A DNA stretch of 64,000 nucleotides from assembly GCF_003073475.1 (NCBI RefSeq), contig NZ_CP029033.1:1240001-1304000 (forward strand), read 5' to 3'. Both the position numbers and the translations under genes were made by a program. How positions within the stretch are numbered: position 1 is the stretch's first letter; every line of letters begins with the position of its first letter. Below, piece by piece: positions 37,191 through 47,215 of the stretch. The stretch is from Actinobaculum sp. 313. Lineage in GTDB: Bacteria > Actinomycetota > Actinomycetes > Actinomycetales > Actinomycetaceae. Under the pieces are notes generated by a model. The model was not told the origin of the DNA. It was given only the letters and a program-made list of their open reading frames with translations, and did not search any database.

Positions 37191-38455
37191 TGCCCTCCCT
37201 GCCGGAAGGCGAAGCTGCGCCGCTCGATGGTCGCCTGCCACAGCCGGATGTCAGCGGGGGATTCTCCGCATACGTCCATATTCCCTTTTGTGCGGTGCGG
37301 TGCGGGTATTGCGATTTCAACACCTACAGCAATCTTCACCTGGGTCCGGGCGCGCAGCCGGAAGACTTTCCCGCCAGTCTGCGCGGAGAAATCGACCTGA
37401 GTCGCCGCGTGCTTGAGTGGCAGGCGAACAGCGCACAGGCGGGTCAACGCGGCGGTCCCTCAGCGGTGGGTGGGGCCACGGCGCTACGCTCGCGTGGCGA
37501 TGGGCTGCTGCGCACCGTGTTCTTCGGTGGTGGCACTCCAACGCTTCTAGACGCTCAGGCGCTCGTAGATGTGCTCGACATGTTGCGCGAAAACTTCGGC
37601 CTCGTGTGCGGAGCAGAGGTTACCACCGAAGCCAACCCCGAATCGGTGACCAGAGACTCCATACGACGACTCGCCGACGGCGGCTTCACCCGGATCTCCT
37701 TCGGTATGCAGTCTGCCGTTCCCCACGTGCTGCGCACGCTGGATCGGTGGCACACACCCGGCCAGGTCGGTAAGGCCGTCACGTGGGCGCAGGAGGCTGG
37801 TTTAGATGTCTCCGTCGATCTGATTTATGGCACGCCGGGGGAGACGGAAGCCGATTGGCGCGCCTCGCTGGCCGCGGCCGTTGCGATGGGTCCCAGCCAC
37901 ATCAGCGCCTACGCGCTCACCGTGGAGCCCGATACCCGAATGGGTGGACGCATCCGGCGCGGTGAAATCGCAGCGCCCGACCCGGATCGGCAGGCAGCGT
38001 TCTATGAAATAGCCGACCATGAACTGGCGGCAGCCCACTATGGCTGGTACGAGATCTCGAACTGGGCGCAGCCCGGTCATGCTTCACGGCATAATCTGGC
38101 CTACTGGACCGGTGGGAACTGGTGGGGATACGGACCGGGTGCGCATTCCTTCATCGGCGGGACGCGTTTCTGGAACGTCAAACACCCGCTGGCCTATGCG
38201 CAGCGCGTCGCGGCGGGGCAGAGTCCCTCGGCGGCCCGGGAAACGCTCACAGAGCGGGAACAGCGTGAGGAAGCGATCATGTTGGGCATTCGCCTGGCGG
38301 AAGGAATCGCCGTGCCGCAGGGGACCGAATCTGCGGTGGTGGCGGGCCTGATCGCCGACGGGTTGGTTGATCCAAGATCGGCTTTGCGTGGTAGGTTGCG
38401 CCTGACACTGCGTGGGCGCCTGTTGGCGGACACCGTGACCCGCGCACTGTGGTGA
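37190..38455 (+). CDS. hemW: Radical SAM haem chaperone HemW
   Basis: A 421-residue radical SAM protein starting at GTG 37190. The iron-sulfur motif has Cys34, Cys38, Cys41 (FCAVRCGYC). HemW-specific segments include 'GGGTPTLLDAQAL', 'EANPESVT', 'GFTRISFGMQSAV' and 'WYEISNWAQPGHASRHN', then the HemN C-terminal domain. The CxxxCxxC form without the extra HemN cysteines favours HemW, which inserts haem into target proteins, over the coproporphyrinogen dehydrogenase HemN. Confidence 0.92.
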   Translation: MPSLPEGEAAPLDGRLPQPDVSGGFSAYVHIPFCAVRCGYCDFNTYSNLHLGPGAQPEDFPASLRGEIDLSRRVLEWQANSAQAGQRGGPSAVGGATALRSRGDGLLRTVFFGGGTPTLLDAQALVDVLDMLRENFGLVCGAEVTTEANPESVTRDSIRRLADGGFTRISFGMQSAVPHVLRTLDRWHTPGQVGKAVTWAQEAGLDVSVDLIYGTPGETEADWRASLAAAVAMGPSHISAYALTVEPDTRMGGRIRRGEIAAPDPDRQAAFYEIADHELAAAHYGWYEISNWAQPGHASRHNLAYWTGGNWWGYGPGAHSFIGGTRFWNVKHPLAYAQRVAAGQSPSAARETLTEREQREEAIMLGIRLAEGIAVPQGTESAVVAGLIADGLVDPRSALRGRLRLTLRGRLLADTVTRALW

Positions 38456-38621
38456 GCTTGGTGTTCCGCGTGTGTCATGTTCCCTACGGGGCGCATCTGG
38501 TTACTGGCGTCGTGTTGAGTGGGACACTGGGGCGCGTTGGCACAAAGTGCTGAGCGGCGTTGCGACGCGAACAGTGTGGGACAAGTCTCTGCGCAGTGAT
38601 GTCAATCCTTGGGAGTGGTTG

Positions 38622-39767
38622 TCACGCCGGATCGGTGGCGGCGCAACGCTGCGAACGGCGCGCCAAATAGGCCTCTCGCCGCTCAAAAATGGCCGAGAAT
38701 TCCTGCCCAGCCTCATCTAGGAACTGGCTCCGCCCCGCTGAACTGGTCAGGGCGCTAATTGAGTAGTTGAGGCCGGCCAGTAGCGCCACCATGGCACTTG
38801 TACGTAGGAGGGTGCTAGTGATGACGAAGGGGTCATTTCCAATGACGAAGACGTACACGATACGGGGATCGAGTTGCCAGGTGTCATAGAGGTCAGTACC
38901 GATAACCGCTGTACCGAAGGCGACGTAGACGAGATAGGTGGCCAGGGTGAGAATCACGACCTGCAGGGCTTGCCGCAGGGCCAGAAGCGAGAGAAGGTTG
39001 GCATGTTGTGCCCGGGAAAGAGAGTCACCACCGGGAATGCTCTGTTCAAGGAGACGGGCGAGGCGCGGCGTGCCGAGCACCAGCACCAGTACGGCGAAAC
39101 CGCCGATTACACATGCGAGGAGTATAAAGCGGCGGGTGGTCAGTTGCTCGTTGAGCTGCCAGACCTCCTGGTTGATGAAAATGATGATGGTGAAGAGGAA
39201 GACGGCGGACATCTGCCGGATAACTGCCGTCATTTGGACAAGAAGATCGCGAAGGACACGGCCCAGGGCGCCGAGCAGGCTGGGGATAAGACCCCAGCCA
39301 ATTACGCCAACCACGCCGAAGCAGACCACCGTGTTGAACACCAGATGTCGCAGCGCGTGAGCAGGGCCGTCATCGGCAACGAGCTTGACCAGCGATGGAA
39401 TAAGGATGAAAACGGCCGCAGACCACCAGCCGACGCGACGCGGCAGGGCGAAAGGACGGCGCCCCCGACGCATATTGGACAGAACCCAGGTAAGTGCTAC
39501 CAGTAGTGCCGTGCCACAGGCGATGGCCGAAGCGGCTAACGGGGTCCATGAAGTGAGAATGCCTTTGGCAATCTGGACAATGAAAATAACGGTCAGGGTG
39601 GGCAGTGCCCGTGTGAGAACATCTTCCGTGGCGGAATAGTCCTCGATGAGGAGCGGGAGACCCTGCCGTCTGAAGTAACGCTCGTCGTCGGCAAGCGAAG
39701 GATCCTCGTTCTTGTGGCTGGCGGCGTTCTTGTGGCTGGCGGCGTTCTTGTGGCTGGCGGCGCTCAT
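38622..39767 (-). CDS. Polytopic membrane protein with in-frame 18-base repeats
   Basis: A 381-residue protein of unknown family with about eight helices between residues 55 and 360 and a charged C-terminal tail. ATG 39767 follows CAGGGAG and is preferred to the in-frame start at 39824. Immediately after the start codon come three identical six-residue units AASHKN, encoded by a perfect 18-base tandem repeat. It is convergent with hemW and has no obvious operon partner. Confidence 0.75.
   Translation of the reverse strand: MSAASHKNAASHKNAASHKNEDPSLADDERYFRRQGLPLLIEDYSATEDVLTRALPTLTVIFIVQIAKGILTSWTPLAASAIACGTALLVALTWVLSNMRRGRRPFALPRRVGWWSAAVFILIPSLVKLVADDGPAHALRHLVFNTVVCFGVVGVIGWGLIPSLLGALGRVLRDLLVQMTAVIRQMSAVFLFTIIIFINQEVWQLNEQLTTRRFILLACVIGGFAVLVLVLGTPRLARLLEQSIPGGDSLSRAQHANLLSLLALRQALQVVILTLATYLVYVAFGTAVIGTDLYDTWQLDPRIVYVFVIGNDPFVITSTLLRTSAMVALLAGLNYSISALTSSAGRSQFLDEAGQEFSAIFERREAYLARRSQRCAATDPA
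39708..39761 (-). repeat. Three perfect 18-base tandem repeats within a gene
   Basis: The minus-strand unit GCCGCCAGCCACAAGAAC occurs three times without variation and keeps frame, giving AASHKN x3 at the extreme N-terminus of the membrane protein. Perfect identity suggests recent or ongoing slippage. Confidence 0.9.
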
Positions 39768-39978
39768 TATGCTCCCTGGCGATTCATTCCTATCGGAATA
39801 TGATGGCAGAAATCTTTCCCGCAATCACGGCGGGCCGACGAGGCCGCTGCGGGCCACTGCGGATTATCGGCGTCGAGTGTGCCAGCACTCACGATATCCG
39901 TGCAATGGGACTACGGAGCCGTCGCGAATAACTGGTCCCCTCCTGCCACACGGCGCCATGAGCCACACCGCGCGTCGC

Positions 39979-40875
39979 CTACACGGTGCCGACCGCCGTG
40001 ACGAAGTCGATGAGCTCCTCCATACGTGCCAGCAGTCCGGGTTCCAGATCCTTGTAGGAGCGCACCGAGGCGAGGATGCGTGCCCAGCCCCGCCCGATAT
40101 CCTCCTGCGATGCATGCGGCCACCCGAGGCGGCGCAGCGTTCCCCGCTTGATATCCTCACTGCGGGGCACATCTGGCCAACGCTCAATACCGACGGCCCG
40201 TGGAGTCACTGCCTGCCACACGTCCACATAGGGATGTCCGAGCACCAGAACTCCCGGCAGGTAGGCTACCCGTTGCGCAATTCGATACTCCTTCGTACCG
40301 GGCAGAAAGTGGTCGACGAGTGCGCCCGCCCGCCGCTGCTCGCTGGGGGAGAAGTCGGCCACAACCTCTTCCAGGTGGTCCACCCCTGCCAGTTCTTCGA
40401 CGACGACGCCCTCTAAGGCCAAATCTTCGCCCCAGACTTTTGCCACTAGTTCGGCGTCGTGCTTACCCTCCACCCAAATCCTGGATTCGCGTGCCATTCG
40501 GGCCCGGGCTACGACGTGTAGGGAACCGGAGGCAGTCAGCGTATGCCCGGCGACCCGGCGCCTCCCGTCGGGCTGCGTGGCGGTGGGAGGTGGAACCAGT
40601 TCGACGGGGAAACCATCGATCCAATACCCCCGCCCCATGGGAAATGACCGGCGTTGCCCGTGCCTGTCCTCCAGCTCGAACCTCCACGCGCCGGCAACCC
40701 TGCCCACGCTCACGATCTCACCCACGAAACCGCTTTGCACGTCCTCAATGACCAGCCCGAGCTCGGAGACGGTACGCCGCGATGCGGGATGCTGAGCGAA
40801 CTTGCCGTAGCGATGCGGATCGTGTGTGAGAACGTCGGCGCCGTAACGGTCCAGCGGGCGTCTCCTGCCGCCCAT
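39979..40875 (-). CDS. DUF3097 family protein
   Basis: A conserved actinobacterial protein of unknown function, 298 residues from ATG 40875. Family features are 'DRYGADVLTHDP' at the start, 'ELGLVIEDVQSGFVGEIV', 'RIWVEGKHDAELVAKVWGEDL', 'LEGVDHLEEVVADFSPS', 'VLVDHFLPGTKEYRIA' and 'VLGHPYVDVWQAV'. The 'VEGKHDAELV' part resembles a Toprim-like acidic site. The frame is open to an alternative start at 41085, but the upstream part is low-complexity and contains a 30-base repeat. Divergent from hrcA, its usual neighbour in this group. Confidence 0.88.
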   Translation of the reverse strand: MGGRRRPLDRYGADVLTHDPHRYGKFAQHPASRRTVSELGLVIEDVQSGFVGEIVSVGRVAGAWRFELEDRHGQRRSFPMGRGYWIDGFPVELVPPPTATQPDGRRRVAGHTLTASGSLHVVARARMARESRIWVEGKHDAELVAKVWGEDLALEGVVVEELAGVDHLEEVVADFSPSEQRRAGALVDHFLPGTKEYRIAQRVAYLPGVLVLGHPYVDVWQAVTPRAVGIERWPDVPRSEDIKRGTLRRLGWPHASQEDIGRGWARILASVRSYKDLEPGLLARMEELIDFVTAVGTV

Positions 40876-40934
40876 TTGTGTACCGTCGGCACGGCTTGTT
40901 CGCGTTTGTGTACTGGAGGCATGGCTTGCACGCG
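40875..40934. repeat. Tandem 30-base imperfect repeat at the DUF3097 start
   Basis: Units 40875-40904 and 40905-40934 both begin TTTGTGTAC and end CGCG, with 24 of 30 bases identical. On the minus strand they keep the DUF3097 frame, giving RASHASSTQT and RTSRADGTQM. The last codon of the proximal unit is the likely ATG start. Confidence 0.75.
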
Positions 40935-41078
40935 GTACAGCGGTGCCGTTGGCACTACCGCCTTGATCAGAAGGGATGGGTCGACGGCGGCCGACGGGAT
41001 GGCTGTTTCGCCCGAAGCGATGATCATGGTCAGAACTCACTCCCACAGGGTAGGCGCCGGAAGCATCCGGGCGTAGAA

Positions 41079-41105
41079 TTGGCACTCAGGCGCGTCGAGT
41101 GCTAC
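41079..41105. promoter_or_regulatory. CIRCE operator of hrcA
   Basis: TTGGCACTC-N9-GAGTGCTAC matches the CIRCE element (TTAGCACTC-N9-GAGTGCTAA) at 16 of 18 arm positions. It lies 31 bases before the hrcA start, so HrcA should repress its own operon with dnaJ. Confidence 0.93.
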
Positions 41106-41136
41106 CGTGCCGAGATTCCCGGCGGGAGGAGGCCAC

Positions 41137-42153
41137 ATGGGGAACGAAGAACGCCGCACGAAGGTTTTGGAGGCCATTGTGCGCGATTACGTTTCTACGC
41201 GGGAGCCGGTCGGGTCGCGAACCCTTGTGGACCGGCATCATCTCGGAGTGTCACCGGCGACGATCCGCAACGACATGGCCGCCTTGGAGGAGGCCGGCCT
41301 TCTGCAGCAACCTCACACCTCGGCAGGCCGGATTCCTACCGATCAGGGGTATCGGGCATTTGTCGATTCTCTTGACGCCATCAAGCCTCTCTCGGTGCCG
41401 GAGCGCCGTGCCATTGAGAAGCTGCTGGACGGTGCCGTCGACCTGGATGATGTTGTTTTCCGGGCGGTCCGGTTGCTGGCGCAGATCACCCATCAAGTCG
41501 CTCTGGTACAGTACCCGTCTCTTCACCGTATCGCGCTACGTCACATCGAGCTGATTCCCGCCGGGCAACGGCACGCCCTTCTCGTGATCATCACCGACGC
41601 CGGTCGTGTTGAGCAGCGCACACTTGGATTCGAAAGCGTTGTGACGGCGGAAGAACTCGAAGAACTTGCGGCGGCGCTCAACAGCGTATGCGCGGGAAAG
41701 CAGCTCTCCGAACTGGCGGAGGCCGCCGACACGGTTATTGAGGGTCGCCCACAACACATGCAGGACATCGCGGCGATTCTCGTCGCAGTGGTCAGGCAGG
41801 CCCTGAGCGCGGAAGGTGAGGAACGTGTAGCGCTGGCCGGAACCGCGAATCTGTCGCGCCATGCGGTGGACTTCGCCCGCTCCATCGAGCCGGTCTTGGA
41901 AACGCTCGAGGAACAGGTTATTCTGATGCGGTTGCTTACCACGATGCAGGACGGTGTGTCCGTGTCCATCGGCAAAGAGAACTTCCACGAGGGCCTCGCC
42001 GAGGCCTCCGTGGTTTCCTCCACCTATGATGTCGATGACCGATCCGTGGCTCGGGTGGGCGTCGTCGGACCTACCCGCATGGACTATCCGGGCACGATGG
42101 CTGCGGTGTATGCCGTGGCGCGCTATCTTTCTGAGATACTCTCAGCCAAGTAG
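41137..42153 (+). CDS. hrcA: Heat-inducible transcription repressor HrcA
   Basis: A 338-residue repressor of chaperone genes that binds CIRCE. ATG 41137 follows GGAGGAGG. The N-terminal winged helix contains '[21 protein letters not shown]' and '[20 protein letters not shown]'; the C-terminal GAF-like domain includes '[17 protein letters not shown]' and '[17 protein letters not shown]'. First gene of the hrcA-dnaJ-rsmE group; a CIRCE site lies just upstream. Confidence 0.96.
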   Translation: MGNEERRTKVLEAIVRDYVSTREPVGSRTLVDRHHLGVSPATIRNDMAALEEAGLLQQPHTSAGRIPTDQGYRAFVDSLDAIKPLSVPERRAIEKLLDGAVDLDDVVFRAVRLLAQITHQVALVQYPSLHRIALRHIELIPAGQRHALLVIITDAGRVEQRTLGFESVVTAEELEELAAALNSVCAGKQLSELAEAADTVIEGRPQHMQDIAAILVAVVRQALSAEGEERVALAGTANLSRHAVDFARSIEPVLETLEEQVILMRLLTTMQDGVSVSIGKENFHEGLAEASVVSSTYDVDDRSVARVGVVGPTRMDYPGTMAAVYAVARYLSEILSAK

Positions 42154-42175
42154 AAAGAACACAAGAAGAGAAACT

Positions 42176-43294
42176 GTGGCAGATTATTACGACACCCTGG
42201 GTGTACCGCGTAATGCAACCCAAGACGAGATCAAGAAGGCTTACCGGAAGCTCGCGCGCCAGTTGCATCCCGACGTCGCGGGCCCGGACAAGGCGGAGGA
42301 ATTCAAAGCCGTCAACGAAGCCTACGACGTGCTCTCGGACGAGGAGCAGCGTCGCCTCTATGACATCGGTGGTGAGAGTGCGCTGCATGGTGGAGCCGGT
42401 GCGGGTGGAGGATTCGGCGCCTTCCAAGATATTTTCGACACCTTTTTCGGTGGCATGGGTGCTTCGCGCGGCCCAGCGCCGCGAGGACGCCGCGGGCAGG
42501 ACGCTCTCGTCATGCTGGAACTGGAACTCGAAGAGGTCGTCTTCGGAGCACAGAAGGATATCGTGCATACGTTACTGGCGGAGTGCCCGGTGTGCCACGG
42601 CAGTTGCACTGCGCCGGGTACATCACCGGTGACGTGCAACGATTGTGGTGGCACGGGTGTGGTGCAGCGAGTGACGAATTCCTTCCTCGGGCAGATGGTT
42701 TCGCAGTCGCCCTGTCCAACGTGCCGCGGCCACGGCACTGTAATCACCACGCCATGCCAGGAATGCGCGGGTGAGGGCCGAGTTCGTGCCACGAAAACAA
42801 TCCCGATTCAGGTGCCTGCAGGTGTGGAGGACGGCATGCGTCTGCGTCTGGAGGGCCAGGGCGACGCCGGAGCGGAAGGCGGGCCGACCGGTGATCTCTT
42901 CGCCGAGATACGGGTAAAACAGCACCCTGTGTTCCAGCGTGAGGGCGATGACCTGCTGTGTGAGCTCCAGGTGGCAATGACCACGGCGGCACTTGGCGCA
43001 ACCGTCAGTATCGACACACTTGACGGAATGCGTGACATCGATATTCCGGTTGGTGCGCAGTCCGGGCACACCATCACGTTGAACGGACTCGGGGTCGGCC
43101 GTCTCCACCGCAGCGGACGCGGCAACCTGAAGGTCTCACTGGCAGTTGTCACACCGAACAAGTTGGATGACGCACAACGTGACCTGTTGGAACGGCTTGC
43201 GCAGTTGCGCGGTGAAGAACAGCCGAGCGCGCGATTTGTGCAACAGGGTTCCTCGTTGTTCTCCAAGTTGCGGGATCGATTCGCCGGCCGATGA
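42176..43294 (+). CDS. dnaJ: Chaperone DnaJ (second actinobacterial type, HrcA-linked)
   Basis: A 372-residue Hsp40 co-chaperone. GTG 42176 is the natural start; the frame is open upstream through hrcA without similarity. The J domain has HPD at about residues 33-35; a short Gly-rich linker follows, then four zinc-binding repeats [32 protein letters not shown]. The final Gly of the first repeat is Cys, a small departure. The C-terminal substrate domains are complete. The stop overlaps rsmE (ATGA, 43291-43294). Confidence 0.94.
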   Translation: MADYYDTLGVPRNATQDEIKKAYRKLARQLHPDVAGPDKAEEFKAVNEAYDVLSDEEQRRLYDIGGESALHGGAGAGGGFGAFQDIFDTFFGGMGASRGPAPRGRRGQDALVMLELELEEVVFGAQKDIVHTLLAECPVCHGSCTAPGTSPVTCNDCGGTGVVQRVTNSFLGQMVSQSPCPTCRGHGTVITTPCQECAGEGRVRATKTIPIQVPAGVEDGMRLRLEGQGDAGAEGGPTGDLFAEIRVKQHPVFQREGDDLLCELQVAMTTAALGATVSIDTLDGMRDIDIPVGAQSGHTITLNGLGVGRLHRSGRGNLKVSLAVVTPNKLDDAQRDLLERLAQLRGEEQPSARFVQQGSSLFSKLRDRFAGR

Positions 43295-44190
43295 CTGCTC
43301 CCGTGTATATCCGTGAGGAGCTTGCGGCCTTGCAGCCCGGTGACAGGATCTGTTTGGACGGCGAAGAGGGCAGACATGCCGCGACCGTTCGGCGCACCCG
43401 CAGCGCAGAACGGCTTGACCTCGTTGACGGGCGAGGGACGCGTGCGCGGTGCGTCGTCGTTGCTGTATCGAAACAGCTGCAGCTAGAGGTGGAGGAGGTG
43501 GCGGCCGAACCGGCCCCGGCGCCCGAGATCACGCTTGTACAAGCGCTTGCCAAAGGCGGCCGTGACGAGCAGGCCGTCGAGACATGTACCGAATATGGGG
43601 TGGCTCATGTCGTTCCGTGGTATGCCGAGCGTTGCATCGCCTCATGGCGTGGCAAGGAGGCGAAAGGAAGGGAGCGATGGCAGGCAACTGCTCGCGCTGC
43701 GATGAAACAGTCGCGGCGCTCGTGGCTCCCCGATGTTGCTCCAGTCCATACGACGGCGCAACTCACGGCCCAAGTAGAGAACGCCGTGGCCAGAGGTGCC
43801 TTGGTGCTCACATGCCACGAAGAGGCATCGGATTCCGCCACGGCCGTGTTACGGCGGTGGGCTGCGTCCACTGGCCGCAGTGCCCGGCATCCCCACCCGG
43901 CGGATGCAGGAGGTGACGCCGCGGAAACCTGCGGGCGCGGGCAGGCAGAGGCATCGGCTGCGGCATACCGCTGCTTGCGGAACGAAGCCGCTTGCGGCGC
44001 AGACGGGGACGGTGCCGTGTGGTTCCTTGTCGGTCCGGAGGGTGGACTTACGGCCCCCGAAGTAAGCGCCCTGCAGAGCGCGGGTGCGCAGACAGTTCTG
44101 CTTTCCGGCAGCGTGCTTAGATCGGCAAGCGCGGGCGCTTACGCCATCGCACTGCTGCACGGAGTGTTGGCGGAATATGACAGCCGCTGA
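43291..44190 (+). CDS. rsmE: 16S rRNA m3U1498 methyltransferase RsmE
   Basis: A 299-residue SPOUT methyltransferase, longer than the usual 240-250 because of a Cys/His/Ala-rich insertion at about residues 195-245. N-terminal PUA-like '[20 protein letters not shown]'; knot motifs '[23 protein letters not shown]', '[15 protein letters not shown]' and '[18 protein letters not shown]'. The last normally reads close to LGPRVLRTxTA; here it is [10 protein letters not shown], so the SAM-binding loop is altered. Confidence 0.88.
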   Translation: MTAPVYIREELAALQPGDRICLDGEEGRHAATVRRTRSAERLDLVDGRGTRARCVVVAVSKQLQLEVEEVAAEPAPAPEITLVQALAKGGRDEQAVETCTEYGVAHVVPWYAERCIASWRGKEAKGRERWQATARAAMKQSRRSWLPDVAPVHTTAQLTAQVENAVARGALVLTCHEEASDSATAVLRRWAASTGRSARHPHPADAGGDAAETCGRGQAEASAAAYRCLRNEAACGADGDGAVWFLVGPEGGLTAPEVSALQSAGAQTVLLSGSVLRSASAGAYAIALLHGVLAEYDSR

Positions 44191-44359
44191 GCTGACGAGG
44201 TGGCCGTGGCGCAGAAGAGAGCTCGAGTAACGGTGTGGAGGAGGACTGAGGTGGGCGCGAAGCAATTCGGGACCGGTGACTCCACGCGGGCCAGGGAATT
44301 TACGCATGTACAATTCACGGCGCGTAGACTAGGGAAAACGTTCGCATAAATGAGAGACA

Positions 44360-45451
44360 ATGAGACAAGACTCTTCAGATTCGCCCGTGGTGAATGAACA
44401 GCTTGAGCGAGAGGCCGGCCATCAGGGTGCCCGGGATGATGCGGAGCGTGTCATCCTCGTTCCACAACACGTACCGATGATTGACCTGCTGGGGCACCGC
44501 GACGAAGTTCTGCGCGTTCTCGAACGAGGCATCGCCCCGGCAACAATCCATGTGCGCGACCATCAGATCACGCTGGCCGGGCCGCCCGCCGCCGTAACGC
44601 TGGCAGAGACGCTGGTGGGGGAGTTGATCGACGTCGCTGGCGACGGAGAGCATCTGACTGCGGATGCGGTGGAACGTGCGGTTGCCATAGCACGTGCGGG
44701 CATTGCCAAACCAACCGAGCTGCTCACCACGGATGTGCTCTCCGCCCGCGGGCATACGATTCGCCCAAAGACATTGGGGCAGAAGGCATACGTCGATGCC
44801 ATCGATGAGAACGCGATCACCTTCGGTATCGGACCGGCGGGAACAGGTAAGACGTATTTGGCAATGGCGAAGGCCGTGGTGGCGCTGCAGAGTCACGCCG
44901 TCTCCCGGATTATTCTTACTCGGCCAGCAGTGGAGGCGGGAGAGTCACTCGGTTTCCTGCCCGGATCGTTGTCGGAGAAGATCAACCCATACTTGCGTCC
45001 GCTCTATGACGCCATGTACGAGATGCTCGACCCGGACACGATTCCCAAGCTGATGGCAGCCGGAACCATCGAGGTCGCACCACTTGCCTACATGCGTGGA
45101 CGGACTTTGAATGATTCTTTCATCGTTCTGGACGAGGCGCAGAACACCACCCCGGAGCAAATGAAGATGTTCCTCACGCGGTTGGGATTCGGCTCGAAAA
45201 TGGTGGTCACCGGCGATATAACTCAGGTGGACCTGCCAGGTCGCACAACATCGGGGCTTGTGCTGGTCCGGCGTATCCTGCGCGATGTGCCGGGTATCCG
45301 ATTTGTCGAACTCGGTTCGGCAGACGTCGTCCGGCACCGGTTGGTCGCGGAGATTATTGATGCTTATGCGAGATGGGATGAGTCCAATCGTGAGCGTTCC
45401 ACGTGGCGATCACGGCACGTCTCCGCACCGGATTTCGAGGAGTACGAATGA
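44360..45451 (+). CDS. phoH: PhoH-like ATPase
   Basis: A 363-residue PhoH/YbeZ protein. N-terminal KH-like region (residues about 30-95), then a P-loop GPAGTGKT at 158-165, Walker B 'FIVLDEAQNTTPEQMKMFLTRLG' and 'VVTGDITQVDLPG'. It usually acts with YbeY in ribosome and rRNA quality control. The ybeY ATG at 45448 overlaps its stop. A gap of 169 bases upstream gives room for its own promoter. Confidence 0.93.
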   Translation: MRQDSSDSPVVNEQLEREAGHQGARDDAERVILVPQHVPMIDLLGHRDEVLRVLERGIAPATIHVRDHQITLAGPPAAVTLAETLVGELIDVAGDGEHLTADAVERAVAIARAGIAKPTELLTTDVLSARGHTIRPKTLGQKAYVDAIDENAITFGIGPAGTGKTYLAMAKAVVALQSHAVSRIILTRPAVEAGESLGFLPGSLSEKINPYLRPLYDAMYEMLDPDTIPKLMAAGTIEVAPLAYMRGRTLNDSFIVLDEAQNTTPEQMKMFLTRLGFGSKMVVTGDITQVDLPGRTTSGLVLVRRILRDVPGIRFVELGSADVVRHRLVAEIIDAYARWDESNRERSTWRSRHVSAPDFEEYE

Positions 45452-45954
45452 GCATTGAGGTCAACGACGAATCTGGATTCACGCCGGCGCCGGGACTGGA
45501 GGAGATCACGCGGCTTGCGGTCTATGTGCTCGACCAGATGCGGGTTCATCCCCAGGCAGAACTCAATGTACTTCTGGTAGATGAGGCCGCCATGGAACGC
45601 CTGCACATTGAGTGGATGGACCTGGAAGGGCCAACGGATGTGTTGTCCTTCCCCATGGATGAACTGCGCCCCGCACCGGTTAACGAGGAGCCGCGTGAGG
45701 GTGTGCTCGGGGATATCGTGGTGTGCCCACAGGTGGCCGCCAGGCAGGCGCTGGCTGTCGGCCATTCCACGGCGGAGGAGATCCTGCTACTTGTGACGCA
45801 TGGCATTTTGCATTTGCTCGGTTATGACCACGCGGATGATGCATCAAAACAAGAGATGTTCGAGCTGCAACGGCTGCTGCTTTTGACATTCTTGGCGCAG
45901 CGGCGCGGCCCCGGCGACCCGCCGGTCAAAGCTCCCGAGCCCACGGAGAATTGA
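45448..45954 (+). CDS. ybeY: Endoribonuclease YbeY
   Basis: A 168-residue metal-dependent RNase for 16S rRNA maturation and 70S quality control. The zinc site HGILHLLGYDH is at residues 118-128, and 'MDLEGPTDVLSFPMDE' and 'VLGDIVVCPQVA' are typical. ATG 45448 overlaps the phoH stop and is preferred to the longer open frame. The C-terminal tail of about 20 residues is Pro-rich. Confidence 0.95.
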   Translation: MSIEVNDESGFTPAPGLEEITRLAVYVLDQMRVHPQAELNVLLVDEAAMERLHIEWMDLEGPTDVLSFPMDELRPAPVNEEPREGVLGDIVVCPQVAARQALAVGHSTAEEILLLVTHGILHLLGYDHADDASKQEMFELQRLLLLTFLAQRRGPGDPPVKAPEPTEN

Positions 45955-45958
45955 GCGC

Positions 45959-47215
45959 ATGGCGGAAGTGCTATTAGGCGCCGTTGCGCTGCTCAGTGCC
46001 TGCGGTGCGGGTGTCTGTACGGCAGTCACGACGGCGCTGGGCCGAGTCACTCGAGCGGAAATCTCCGAGTCGCAGTCGTTGGGGCAGGCGGGGGTGCGCA
46101 TTATGTACGCTGTGACTCACCGGGCAGCGGCCACAGCGGGGTTAGCGGCGGTGCGCTTCATTCTGACATGCGCATACGCCTTATGCGTGACACTCCTCGT
46201 CTTGGAGTTCGTTACGCCTACATGGGAGGCAATTGCGATTGTCCTCGCCACCACTGTGCTGGTCTCCCTCCTCCTTGCTCTCATATCGCCGATTGCTCGC
46301 GGGGCGCGCGAACCGTTGCGCGTTGTCAGGATGTTCTCCTTAGGAACAGCGCTTATCACCGCCATATTCTCGGTACTCGTTCGGGAGCGTGAGCCCACGC
46401 CGGAAGAGTCGGAGCAGTTGCACGAGGATCAACTGGCACGCATGGTGGACCGGGTCTCGGAGTCAGAGGCGCTCGATGACGAGGATCGGGAGTTGCTGCA
46501 ATCGGTTTTCGATCTCGGAACCACCCTGGTGCGGGAAGTGATGGTGCCACGCACTGACATGGTGACGATCCATGCCGATCAGCCATTGGATAAGGTGATC
46601 TCACTTTTCACACGTTCCGGATATTCACGTGTTCCGGTGGTGGGTGAGAACGTCGACGACGTGCGCGGTGTGGTCTATCTGAAAGACGTGATGCGCCGAA
46701 TTCATCATCGCAACGACATTGATGATCTCGTTGTCGCCGACGTCATGCGACAGCCGGTGTTCGTTCCCGAGACGAAGGTCGTGGACGAGCTCATGAGGGA
46801 AATGCAGGCCGACCAGGTGCATATCGCACTCGTCGTTGACGAGTATGGCGGAATTGCGGGACTCGTTACCATTGAGGACCTCGTGGAGGAGTTGGTCGGC
46901 GAAATCGCCGATGAACATGACCAGGCGGAGCCGGAGGTCGAGGATCTCGGCGACGGCGTCTACCGCGTGCCGGCGCGTCTTCCAATTGACGAGCTGGGTG
47001 ATCTATTCGGGGTTAGCCTGGAAGACGACGACGTCGATACGGCGGGCGGGTTATTGGCAAAGAGTATCGGGCGCGTGCCCATTGCCGGTGCCGAGACGAA
47101 CATCGGTGATGTTCATTTGGCTGCTGAGCGCTTCGTGGGACGGCGTCGCAGACTGGCAACTATTATTGCAACGCGTATCGTTGCCGAGCAGCCGGATGCG
47201 GAAGGGAAAGCATGA
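45959..47215 (+). CDS. HlyC/CorC-family CBS-domain transporter
   Basis: A 418-residue membrane protein. DUF21/CNNM-like N-terminal helices (residues about 1-140), a cytoplasmic pair of CBS domains (about 190-310: 'REVMVPRTDMVTIHAD', 'YSRVPVVGENVDDVRGVVYLKD', 'VDEYGGIAGLVTIEDLVEELVGEI') and a CorC/HlyC C-terminal domain ('VPARLPIDELGDLFG'). This family is linked to magnesium or cobalt efflux. It starts four bases after ybeY and overlaps era by ATGA (47212-47215). Confidence 0.93.
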   Translation: MAEVLLGAVALLSACGAGVCTAVTTALGRVTRAEISESQSLGQAGVRIMYAVTHRAAATAGLAAVRFILTCAYALCVTLLVLEFVTPTWEAIAIVLATTVLVSLLLALISPIARGAREPLRVVRMFSLGTALITAIFSVLVREREPTPEESEQLHEDQLARMVDRVSESEALDDEDRELLQSVFDLGTTLVREVMVPRTDMVTIHADQPLDKVISLFTRSGYSRVPVVGENVDDVRGVVYLKDVMRRIHHRNDIDDLVVADVMRQPVFVPETKVVDELMREMQADQVHIALVVDEYGGIAGLVTIEDLVEELVGEIADEHDQAEPEVEDLGDGVYRVPARLPIDELGDLFGVSLEDDDVDTAGGLLAKSIGRVPIAGAETNIGDVHLAAERFVGRRRRLATIIATRIVAEQPDAEGKA

